In this document: piece after piece, positions 21,521-48,835 of the stretch
Position numbering within the stretch: the stretch's first letter is position 1
Layout: every line of letters starts with the position of its first letter
Assembly (NCBI GenBank): GCA_963514095.1
Contig: OY741276.1
Location: 3,333,603-3,397,602, forward strand
DNA length: 64,000 nt
From: Eutrigla gurnardus
Lineage: Eukaryota; Chordata; Actinopteri; Perciformes; Triglidae
Direction of reading: 5' to 3'
Program-made: the position numbers and the translations under genes
Notes under the pieces: generated by a model
Seen by the model: the letters and a program-made list of their open reading frames with translations, nothing else
Told to the model about the DNA's origin: nothing
Databases searched by the model: none

Positions 21521-23070
21521 GGGGGACAACACGCTGGCTGAGTCTGCCTCTACTCAGCCGACAGTCAAACAACAAGGATGATGTGAAAATGTGCTTTTCA
21601 GCAGATGGGAGACGTTTGAAAAAGCACACAAAGGTCGCTTGACCTGCAAGAAGCCGATGTGGAAAGACCGCCGTAGTCTCGCTGCAGGTGTGAGATCTCG
21701 GTGACGTAGGTGAAGCCACAATGAGATCTGCACTGCAGACGACTGTTCTTACAGTAGCGGTCAAAACTGTCAAGCAGTGGTGAACAATTCTGACTTTTGA
21801 TATTTTATGTATCGTTAATGTCAAAGAAATTAGGTCATACTATCATCATTCCAAGTGTTCTTTTGTTGAACTTTTTTGAAGTTGTTTTATAGATTTTAGA
21901 AGTTGTAAATGTTGGATACATTTATAAAAAAGCAAAAACGTTATTAAAGTCTTTAGTGTATGCTGTAATAACACTTTATTACCTGTTTTTGATGCACCTC
22001 ACTGCCAGTCAGAGCTTTGTTTTCATTGGAAATCAACAACGTACACATTCTGATCTAATCTTCTGTATTTCCTGTTGCGCTGTTTGTTAATACAGCGGCT
22101 GACAGGAAGTACAAGGGGTTCCCTTAGAAACAGAATGACAACAAAAAAGGCCTACACTCCTGTGCGGTTTAATTTTTGGTTGACTATAAAATTGTTTGGC
22201 TTTTTTTAAAAAAATAACAGAAATCCCCATCAGTGTTTTTTGTCAGGGGCCACATGATCAACAGTAAAACCCTTAAATATAAAGAGAGAAATATTGTAGT
22301 GCATGACAAATAAACAGTAAATACAAATTTAACAGTGGAAGTGTGGAAAAGAGCAGGGCCCCTTGCTGGTTAAGACGTGTAATTGATTGTGTCCCGTAAA
22401 AAGTAACCGTTGCCTCCACTGTCCTGATAAAAGGACATGCAGATGTGATCCAGATGTTCTATGGCAGCCGAGCCCTGCTGTTTCCAGGTAGGTACCAGTT
22501 TACTATCTCACGTGGCTTCAGGAAGTATTCACACCCCTTCTCTCTCTTTGCAAACTTTGTGTTTTTTGTGGTGTCATTTTAAATTAAATCTCTCATTCAC
22601 AAAAGAGTTCAGGTCCTTTTGGCAGCACCTTTTTTTCGTAATTGTGGAGTTTTTCCTCCTGAGCTCCATCATATTGGATGGGGAAACATCTAGAAGGCCA
22701 TCTTCAAATGTATTTATTTAGATTTTAATAATTTATAAAACTTGTTGCGTTAGTGATATTTAAATAGCCCAAATAAAAACAAGCTGCACCTTATTTTTAG
22801 ATTTTCAACTCATGTCTGTTATATTTTACACACCCCTGCCCTCATCCATGGCTCTCTCAGAAGGGTTTGCCAGGTTGCCGTTGGCAACCAAATCTTGGCA
22901 ATCAGTTGCCATCAGAAGCAACACCTTTTTAAATAGTTTTTATTTATATTTTAATAATGTAAGATTTGTTGCATTAGTGGTTTTTACAAAAAGTGCAATT
23001 TAAAACAGGATAAACTTTTTATTTTTTTTATTTTTTAAATTCGTGTCTACTAATTAGGAGATGCTGGAAA

Positions 23071-23156
<86 letters not shown>

Positions 23157-23364
23157 GGGACAATACATCAAGCCTGAGTTAGTCCTGGATGTGTTTGAAG
23201 GAGGAGGTCGTGAACTCCTGAAGGATCCTGGCTCTCCTCGACCTTTGGACCCGCGGCTGATAAAAGCACAGTCGCTCCTCGTCGGACGGGAATAACTGAA
23301 GTGGGGAGATTTGACTCAAAGATACATGAACACTTATATACGTGAAACGACGCATCGCACAGCC
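21521..23364. other. c9orf40 3' UTR and trpm6 upstream region
   Basis: No coding exon is recognised. It holds the c9orf40 3' UTR, a diverged direct duplication (about 22703-22750 and 22940-22990), and a pure (GT)n array of about 80 bp at 23074-23153 that ends some 210 bp before the trpm6 start codon. The last 200 bp presumably contain the trpm6 5' UTR. Confidence 0.5.
23074..23153. repeat. (GT)n microsatellite upstream of trpm6
   Basis: A long (GT)n array lies close to the trpm6 first exon and so may be part of its promoter. Alternating purine-pyrimidine tracts of this type can adopt Z-DNA. Confidence 0.95.
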
Positions 23365-38544
<15,180 letters not shown>

Positions 38545-38615
38545 CCTTGGCCCAGGAAGTAGGGAAAGAACAATACGTGCACTTTTTACCAAAGACATGC
38601 ACAGAGACATGCCTG

Positions 38616-38649
<34 letters not shown>

Positions 38650-39025
38650 AAGAGAAGATCTTTGGTGTCCTTGCGTCTGATTCCTTTGCAGTGGAAATAG
38701 AGGACAGATGTCTGTGACTGGAGATAAAGATCACTGTAATTTGTACAAAGGATTCATGTTTTGCAGATGTTTCTTATAAAAAAAGGTTGATATTATTAAA
38801 TATGTGTCTCATGAATCATACCGGGAAATGCACTAATAACATCCTGATGTTAAAGACTTTACAAAAGTAAAAGAAAATGCTATTTTTGTACTATAATTAT
38901 TTTCATATTGGTACAGTTTAATTGCTGTTATAATTAACCTACACATATAATTATTATTGTTATTATGAATAAAATAATACAAATCAAATGATGTGTTTTT
39001 GAGACAGAAAAACGAGGCAGATGTG
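38545..39025 (+). other. trpm6 3' UTR
   Basis: Non-coding sequence after the trpm6 stop, with a short (CA)n at 38619-38647 and a poly(A) signal AATAAA at 38968-38973, giving a 3' UTR of about 450 nt. Confidence 0.65.
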
Positions 39026-39236
39026 CACCCATAAAATTTCTTTTATTTTTTTTTCTTCCCACAACAAAATGTCTACAAAAGCGATAAAATATAGAATTTA
39101 ACAAAAAGAATCACTTCAGACCTTCACATTGTATGTACATCTCAAAGGAGGACTCGGTTTGGGCCCTGCATAGATCTGAACTTCAACCCACCGCCCATCC
39201 ATCACATGTGGCTGTTTGTGGCTCCCCTTAATGCAA

Positions 39237-39311
<75 letters not shown>

Positions 39312-42300
39312 TTCATTCTCATGTGAAAATAAAAAAAGACTACAGTAGAGCTGATGGATTTATCGTCGAGTCAGAGTTCAGAGTCCAGCAGAGTCCCCCT
39401 CTCATCAAATGAGGAAAAAAAAAGCATAAAATGTAAAAACTTGTTTGTCAGTGTATTAAAATACACGTTCCTTGGAGTTCTCCTTTTAGTTTTGATTGGT
39501 TTCTCAAGTAAACTCACACAGTAAAGCATCTACGCCCCACTCTGCCAATCCGTCCTCTCCTCACTAGCTATGGCACTTTGAAAACGACAAAAGAAAAGTC
39601 TCATTTTATTGTATTTTTTTGTTTGTTAGTCCTGTGTAAAAGAGGTTTCTGCAGCCCGAGCACCTTCCAGGTTTCCGGGGTTTACAGGTTGCTACATTTG
39701 TTTTATTTGCTCTTGCTGGGATGCAAAGACATTCTAAACAATAAATTAACACGTGTTTTTTTTTTTCAACACTACTCTCCAATTTGCTCCCACGTGTAAA
39801 ATGCATCAAGAAAGTTTACAAAGCATTGGTAGAGCAAAAAAAAACGTCTCATTCTCTCTCCGTCTCTCACACACTCACGTGCACTCTCACATGCACTCTC
39901 AAAGTGCGAAGGAAGGACAGGGAGCCGGAGGAGGTTCGGGGTGGAGTGTTTGATGAAGTGTAGGAAATGCTTTACAAACAGTGTAATAAAATGCGCAATT
40001 TGTCCGAGTCGTCACGGCGACTGCTTTTTTTTTTTTTGTGCGCTGAGCGTTGTCATTCTGTGTTGATGGAGCGGTTAAAGGCGCAATGATGTGTGTTCAG
40101 CCCCTCACACTGAACAGGCTACTCCATAACATTCAGAATAGTTTACCCCCCCCAACATGGTTCCCCTCCCCGCCGCAGGTTAGTGGTCTCTGATCCGGTT
40201 CATTAAGGCCAGTTCAGAAAAAGGGCCGTTCACTGACTGGTTCTACCAACTCACACATTCAAAGGTTTCAGAAAAAAAAAAATCCTTTCAAATCGTACAA
40301 CAAAGTTTAAATCGTTCGTGTATAAATAAGAGCATTTTTATTTAAAAACTTCTTCCAGCTTTGTGAAAGGAATCTGCTTTGAACCGACGTGAAAATTTGC
40401 CCCCCGAACCCGTTGCCCCCCCCCCCCACCTTGCCGATAGCCCCTCCCCTCCCACGAAACTCACAATATCATGAGAAGAGAAAAAACACAAATAAGCCCC
40501 CAAAAATGTTTCATTGCAATGAAACGTCATGCAAATAGAACAGAACAACAATAGGCTAATAGTAATAGAAGAATAGTAGTCATAATAAGAACAATAATAA
40601 TAATAGTAAATAGTAATAAAATAAAAAATAATCTTACAATGCAAACATGACAGTAGTAAATGCCTCCAGTTCTTATTGCTACAGTATTTTACTTACAGTG
40701 TTGCGTTGCCACTCGTTCTCGCCAGCACATCCCCCTTTCACAACCCCGTCCCACCCCTCTGATTCACAGTCTAACAAGGGAAAATAAAAGCATCACACAC
40801 ACACAACAACTTCATATTCAGAGTTGGATTTCACTGTCCCAGTGGGGGGTGTTGTCATGGCGATTGGTTCATAGCTTACCAGTGGATTTTCCCTCACTGT
40901 CCCGAAAGCAGCAAAAAATTAGCGGTAAACCGTCGTACAGCTGTAAATATATATATTTTTTTAGTTTTTACTTCATGTGCTACGTAACAATGCTCGTCAT
41001 ACAGTCTGGACAGTGAAGTCGTGCTCTGTATACACACACACACACACACGTACACACACCTTATCAAAGCCTTGTCTGGGCAGATTCCATCGCCGGCATA
41101 CTTTGGCGGCGTATGCCAAATTATTATTTTTTTTAAATCCTAAAAAGTAATTATTTTATAATTTTTTTTTTAATTTTGCAAAAATATTAAACCCTCTTTT
41201 TAATGCAAAGTCAGAAAAAGAGCTGCTCCCTGAGAGATGCTGTGTAGCGCATCAAGCCTTTAATGAGCGAGTGATTGTCTGAAGAGTCGCTGGCCTCTGA
41301 TCTGGGGTCAGGGGGGGGTCAGGGTGGGGGGGGGGGGGGGGGGAATCCTGTGAACGGATCCGATTGGATGTGAACAGATCGTGCTGTTTTTTTGTTCTCT
41401 GTGTGGAGAAAACACGTGAGGATGCAAAAAAATGGAAACGTTCAAGTGTCTCAATGTTGATGAATGCATAACTGGTGATTGTTGAAGATTTGGCCACTGT
41501 GCAATGAAACGTAACAGATCTCCTGCATGATCAACACGAGGTCCGAGTCCAACTAATCGTAGTAATTATAGTAATTAAAAAGTTTAAGTGCTGTCTGAAG
41601 ATCAATTGTCATACAAATATTTCAGGAATGAACCTGTAAAAAGCACCGCCAGCTGATAAACGTGCTATTATTGTGTATTGTGGTCACTTATTTTGGTAAG
41701 TAGCTCATTATTTTAAAGGAAGCTCTTTGTGATGGATCTCGTTGCAAAATATGAATTATGCAGATAATCAAATCTGAATGCAGAATCGCAAAAAGATCCC
41801 TAGATGTTATAAAAACGTCATTTTCTACACAGTGGCCAAATGCTTAATCAATAACATTCATGTAGAAAAAAGCAACAAAAAAGACAATCTGTAAGTGCTA
41901 ATAATTATGGAATGACTAACAAAAAAAAGAAAAAAAGAAGGTGATTGTCACAGCTTTCTGTGTGAATTATAGATGTAATATTGCAGCTTTTAAAAGTGTT
42001 TGAACGATCCCCGGAGGCTCGTCTTAATTCCTTCACACCTTTCAAGTCGGTGCTCTGTGCCGTTTCCTAAACCCCCGGATCACATGGTGTCACGTTTAAA
42101 ACACCGGAGTGAGACGATCGGTCGACGTGATCACGAGTCAAATATAGTGCATTCTAGTTAAAACTGCTACCCTGTTCTGAACAGCCCAAAGGAGGAAGAG
42201 AGAAAGAGAGAAGAAAGCTCGGAAAGGCAGTGTGAAAGTTATTGCTCTTTAGAGAAAAAGGGTCCTTCATATTCACAGAGTTGATTGACATCCGTGGTCT

Positions 42301-43550
42301 GAATTGTGCAAATAGTGACGGGACGGATGAGGGCACTCGTACAGGTGTTTTTGAAGATCGGAACGTCGTTGATTTTTATTTTGGTGGAATTATGATCCAC
42401 TTCTGTCTGCTGAAATCTCAAGACCCTAATATATATATTTTTATATATATATATATAAGAAATAAGGGGCAGGGTGAGGGGACTTTGGGACGAGGTGGGG
42501 CTTTTATTGTGAGGTCCTAGTTTCTGATTGGTTGTTTCTGGTTTGATTGTTCGAAAGCAGTCCAGCTTCAATTGGACGTAATTATTGCAGCGAGAAGAAA
42601 ATGATTGATAGGATGGCAAACATCTGCCAGATTGTTTTTCTTGCAAAATAGAATATTTATGTATATATCTTCACCTTGAAAAGTAGTAGCCATTATTTTT
42701 CTTTTTTTTTTTTAAATCCTTCATATGCTCTCTTTACATTTCTATAAGTTTCTCGTCAGAAGGATGCAGCACCTTCTTTACATTATGAACAAAATCCAGA
42801 CAAGGCTTCTATATATCAACAAAACCTGAAATCGGCTCCCGGTTTTACCCCAATATTCTTTTACAAGTCTCAACTTTACAAATTCTGTACACAAAAAAAC
42901 AAAACCATCAAATAAAATAAAAACACATAGACAAGGTATAGTCAGCCACGGTGGGCTGCTGTATATTTAAATTAGGACTAACTTATTTTAACAGAACAAG
43001 AAGTAATACTGGAATCCGCTCTGCACTAGAAGAATATCTACAATAGCTTCTCTAAATCCACAGTTCCCAGTTCCCCGTCCAGCTTCTTCAACTTCACCAT
43101 TTCTTCACGTGAAAAACAAAAATGAAACAAACCAAAAGTTTTTTTTTCTAAGTGAAAACAAATTAACTTACCCATTTAAAAAAAAAAAGCTTAAAATTGT
43201 TCCTAGATGTTTTTAAAGTCTGTACATTTCTGGTCAGTTCAGTTCAGGAGACGGGAGGAAGCCCCGCCCACGTTGGGGCGCGTTTCATTTATATACATTC
43301 TTCAGACTGTATCGGTGAACAGGATGGGATAAGTGCTGGACATTCCTAGTATTGTTGGCGGTAACTGTAAGTTTCTGGCGGACGTCTCCTCGCCCCCCGG
43401 CCCCAAATGAGGCTCGGGGAGCTCGGGAATATGTTGTTGCCACGGCGATGATGACAAAGCGGACACGGCCGTCGCCTCGTCGGACGCGGCCGCGCTCTCA
43501 CTTCCTCGGTGCTCCGCTGCCGGCATTTGTGGCGTCGGGACCACGGGCAG
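39026..43550 (-). other. Probable long 3' UTR of rorb
   Basis: No ORF of interest is seen between the rorb stop codon (43551-43553) and the trpm6 3' end. The minus strand offers AATAAA at 39047-39042 as the most distal poly(A) signal, and others nearer the stop. A long 3' UTR is usual for RORB in mammals. It contains (CA)n at 39238-39308, a poly-G run at about 41322-41343 (as read on plus), and a 14-bp inverted repeat at 41488-41501 and 41828-41841. The exact end is inferred. Confidence 0.5.
39238..39308. repeat. (CA)n microsatellite in the distal rorb 3' UTR
   Basis: A CA array of about 70 bp on the plus strand, so it is a (UG)n tract in a rorb transcript that used the distal poly(A) site. 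Confidence 0.95.
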
Positions 43551-46500
43551 TCACTTGGGCATGGCCATGGCGGAGTTGGGGTCGGGGTTGAAGAGTTCTT
43601 TGTAGAGCGGAGGGAAGAGGACGTTGACCGTCTCCGGGTGGAGCTGCTGGAAGGCCTGCAGCTCCTCCGTGTGCAGCGTACACAGGGCCGACAACGTCGG
43701 GATCCGGCTGATAAGCTATCAGAGAAAGAGAGGGACGGTCAAGGACAAGACACATTTAGAGACAAAACTACAAAGATTAGAAGGGAGTTTTTCCGTATAG
43801 CTCCGCCTCCCTTTGAGGCCAGAAGAGCTGTTTGATGCAAGGATGCCAGGCCTACCTTAGCCAGGGCGTCTTCGTCCATGTGGTTCTTCTGCATAATGTG
43901 CTGCAGAGCAAAGTAGATCTTCTCTTGGAGCTTCTGGACCTTGCGAGGCTCCATCAGCCACGGCCGATCTGAGCAGGGGAAAAGAAAGAGCTGTTCACTT
44001 TGACTGCAGATTAGTTTTTTTTGTTCAGGGACAGATGACTGTGTCTGTCGTCTCATACTTCTGGGGTGAACACCGACCTGTGGAGATGAGCACAGCTGCT
44101 GAGAACAGAGCGATCTCCTCCTCCGTCAGCTGCAGCGAACACAAACTCTTGGCAAAGTCGAACACTGCGCTCACTAAGTCGTCACAACCTTGGAGGGGAA
44201 ACACAGAGGAGAGATTTTGATTACACTTATTCTGCCAAAAATACCTTCTTCTTTTTTTTTAAATTCACACCAAGAGGAGACGAGCGGGTAACAACGTCTC
44301 ACCTAGAGCTTTGAACATCTGCATGCCTCCGTACTTCCCTTCGAAGAGCACGGTGTTGTTGAGGGGGTTGAACGCCCTGCACATCCGCACCAACACCACC
44401 TCCAAGCAACCTGCAAGAACCGCGGAGACGCAACGCTTTTAAAAAGACCAAAAAGGGTGCAGTGAAGATTTGTCACGTGACCTTTTAATGCAACGTCGCC
44501 GGCCGGCCGATGGACTCACCTGACTTGAGCAGGAGGATCTGGTCGTTCTGGCACAGCTCCATGAACCCTGAGATGCGCTTGGCGAACTCCACCACGTACT
44601 GGATCGCATGTGTGATCTGGATGGCGCACTGCTGCCACAGCACGTCCCGGGGCTAGAACGAAACACACACACACCCAGTTTAGTTATGTGTGTGTGTGTG
44701 TGTGCGTGTGTGTCGTTTAAGTTTATGATTATTTAATTGAACTCATCGCCCTTCTATGCATTGCTCATCGCTAGGTTTTGTTTCCTCCTCATGAGTCTGT
44801 ATGTTTGGCATCACGTAGCCTCGGAGACACCTACGGCAGCGGGAACTACCGGTTTTGTGGTTTTGAGTTCTTGCCAGGTGTTTTGTGTTTGTGTCTGTCT
44901 GTCAAAGGAGGGGTGCGGTCGGAGCAAAGTGATAGTTCGACTGTTGTCACCAGGCGTCTGAATTCTTCGCAACTGTATCTGAATCTCCGCTCATGAATGA
45001 TTGCCGATGCTGAACTGACGCAACATCGTAAAAAGTCTAGACGTGAAGATGATAAAGTCTCACCTTGCTCTGGTACATCTTGACCTCTTCGTAGGAGTGC
45101 GTCTGCCAGGCGAGCTGCTGCAGCTCCTCCGTCGTGTACTGACACGTCTCCAGGTGGGACTTGATGATATTCTGAGCGATGCGGTCTGGAAGAGAGACAT
45201 TGTTTGTTCATTAATTTATTCCATTTATTCATCCGTTTGATACAGCGGTTATATGGCTTTTCTATGGATCCCTATATGTTGAAAGTTTAGAGGAACGTTC
45301 TTCTCGGATTTGTGTTGAACCCTTCATTTCAACTTAATCTTAACTTGTGCTACATACAGTAATATGAGACCTTGTCAGCTAGCGGTGTAAGCCTGTCTGA
45401 TCTCCTGTTCTGCCCTCAGATTAGCACTCTGACTCAGGCTCTCTACCGGGACTACTTTGTGCATTTTCTCCGCACGGATAATCGATGTCGATATTAAACG
45501 ATGAGTGTTTCAAAGCAGAAAACGTAAATGCGCTGTTTACCCAGCTCTCCCATGCTGACGTTATTGGGTCCCAGCTGACTGTCCTGGTAGCCCCCGTAGC
45601 TGAACAGGTTGGGCACCGGCGTCAGGTCGTACACCGGCTCCTGCTTGATGTGCTTCATGCCCGACATGTCCAGACCCGACTGGTCCGGGGACGGCTGGGT
45701 GGAGTCCATCCCGTAGTAGCCCCCCGGGACCCCGCCCCCGTTGACGTGGCCGGCCTTGGGCAGCTCGATGACGTGACCGTTGGCGTAGGTGCCCCCTATC
45801 TCGTGGTTGAGCGTGGACAGTCCGTTGGTGAGGCTGGAAGAGTAGACGCGTGCCAGGGCCTCGGCCTCGCCGGTCTGCTGCTGCCGCTGCTCCTGCAGCC
45901 GCGCCTGGTGCTTCTGGACTTCTGCATACAGGCTGTCACGCTGCTTCTTGGACATGCGGCCGAACTTTACCGCTGTTAGAGGGGAAAAAACAGTTATTAA
46001 CCAAACTTTCTAAAAGCCTTTTTTTTGCAGGCATGTAAGTGTGCAAAGGATCTCAGACAAGCTGGTATTCTGGACTCCTCACCATCTCTGGACATTCCTA
46101 GGGCGAGACATTTCTGCAGGCGGCAGTGTTGGCAGCGGTTGCGGTTCGTTCTGTCGATGAGGCAGTTCCTTTGGCGGGGGCAGGAGTAAGACGCGTTGTT
46201 CTGCTGACTCCGTCTGAAGAAACCCTGGTCACGCGGCAACGCAACAAACGTGAGTAAGGACGGTTAACCCGTAGAGCACAGACATGAAATGAAGGTATTA
46301 GGTCTCACCTTGCATCCCTCACACGTGATGACTCCATAGTGGATCCCTGATGATTTGTCGCTGCAGATTTTGCAAGGTATGACTTCGATTTGGGCTGCAA
46401 GGTAAAGAGAGAGGGGACAGGGGATGAGTTACTGAGCACATTCAGACAAGCCAGAGACGTTTTTCTCCCCCCTCCCAGCATCGAGAGCGGCTCTTGATTT

Positions 46501-47588
46501 GCGGATTTCTTCTTTGGACAGCGGGTGGTCTAATTTGAGACGTGTAACCCTGCACCCCTGTAGGCTGTGGTGCCTGTCGGAGGCTAACTTCACAAGGGCA
46601 CAGTGACATCCGGACGTTCTGTGCATCCTTTTTTCAATGACATAATGGGACGTGGAGGACACGAATAAGTGAAAGTCTGGTATTAATTGTGTGTGTGGGC
46701 TCTTTTGAAGTGGACGACCCCTGCGGGTGAGAAAAGGTGGGCGATAATGAGAGAACAGGTCACATCTCTGAAGGACCACACTTCATCTGCAACACCCTTC
46801 ACACACACTTTGTCTTAATCTGCAAATGTATGAACTGAATTCATTCATTTGCGTCAAGAATGCTACTCACTGTGTATCGGCAGATCCATGTATAGTCTCA
46901 ACCGGCAAAAAGGATTTCAAGGTGAGAGGCAGCGGCTACTTTCACTGGTGTCTTTGGAGTAATAATCCATCATGTATGGGCAGCCAGAGAGAGCTGAGGT
47001 TCCTTAAGAGATATGAGATGGATGTGGAGGTAGGCAAAGGTATGTCTGCTGAGATAGCACACCCTCTATAAAGAGATTAGACAGCCCATGTAATCCTAAA
47101 TTATTTCCCGACGAGCAGGTTCCCTCCTCTGATGAGCATGGGCTTAGCCACAGCTGAAATAGCCGTTCACATGTAATCTCCTCGCGTAGAAACCACCTGT
47201 AGGGAATTCTGCAGGTTTTTATGCACGTTCTCAGAAAGTCACCCAGCAGGACCGAATGTATGAGCTTTGCAGTTTTGGATGGCCTTCTTGCATGACTTTT
47301 TGCCTAATTGACTCCCATTGAGAACGATAGAAAAGTCGCACTGTGTAGCTGGTGTGTATTTGCAGACAGCGCTCGTGTGTGTGTGAGTGTGTACGTACTT
47401 CACACGTATACACTACGTGGGGGAATGAGTGTGCAGTATACAGTATATAATTGGATCATCCCGTATGAGGATCAATGGAGACAGGTCTGTCTGTCTAAGC
47501 GACTGAGCAGGAAACCGTCATTCACTAACTCTCTACCTGCACCGCAGGTTTGACTGCTTCACAGCCGCCGTATCATTAAATCCCTGCC

Positions 47589-47646
<58 letters not shown>

Positions 47647-48799
47647 TGCAACAGCCGAGCCACGTGAACGATTAGAGCAAAAAAAATGATATAAGTATTC
47701 CATAATCACAATGCAGCTTGTTTTCTGGTAATTCAATAAACCGTCTATATGAAAAACCATGTGGTAAAGCCTTTTTTTTTAACTGTGTGTATTTAAATCT
47801 ATGTTTTCATGCAGATTTAACTTCACTGGAGAAGCAGAATTCTTATCCATTTAGATGATGTAACTGTGAAATGTTTTCTCTTTACATGAACCTGAACCAA
47901 CTGAGCAGAGAGCATATCGGAGTAGATCTAAATGGATCTAAAAGAAGTAAGTTGTTTCCTCTCTCCATTCACTCCCTTGCCGATCTGCCCCCTAGTGGCC
48001 ACGAGGAGTCGTAGAAATGTGACCTCCAGTCCAACGTGACCCTGGACTCTGCACCGTCCTCTCTCATTATGCTTTAATGTTTATCTTTATAGTTGTCATT
48101 CAAGCTCCTTTTGTTATTTATATCCTGTACATGCAGCACCTCGACAATAGATCATTGTGTCCCTCCGCAGCAGATTGGACGAGTGACCTTTGACTGCACG
48201 CTTGGAGGTGGCGGGGAGCTTCTGGTGGGCGGCTCAAGACGTGACCCATTTCCGTGACCGATTCTGGGCCAGCCCGGCTCCAAACTGGGTCAGAGCGGAG
48301 CGCCGGACTGGGACGGCGCCGCAGACTACACACCAACACAGAGCTGTTGACGAACGTGGCCCGAAACGTGCTATTCATAGTCTGCAAAACAGGTCAGTTT
48401 TCTGTCACACACACGGTGATGCTCACTGCTTTTCCTGCATCACGGACCTTTGGGCGAACCCTTTAATTAAATTGCTGATGGTGGAACGAGTGAATGTGTG
48501 GGTTTTGGATGGAGCGTGATGCGTTCAGCCCACACCTGCTGCAGCGGCGTCCGTCTGGAAACACGCTCTTATTGTTTCTGTTGTTTATTTTAGAAAAATA
48601 CATTTCCTGTTTCTCCCCAGCGATTACATTATATCTCTTTTTTACCCCCCATGGGAGATCCTACTCCTCTTTGTATCACATGATTACGCCCAAAGGATCA
48701 TGGGCCGCGTGGGCACGGGCATTGTTTTAGTGTGTGTGTGTTTCCGGGAGCGTTTGAGTGAGCGTTTCACTTCTCAAAAAAGACGCGGAGAAAGATAAA

Positions 48800-48835
<36 letters not shown>

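Noticed and set aside
46830..47060. Possible extra exon in rorb intron 1
   Set aside because: AAG/GTGAGA-like words are present, but there is no matching acceptor and no frame continuing to exon 2 in the receptor phase, and it is on the wrong strand.
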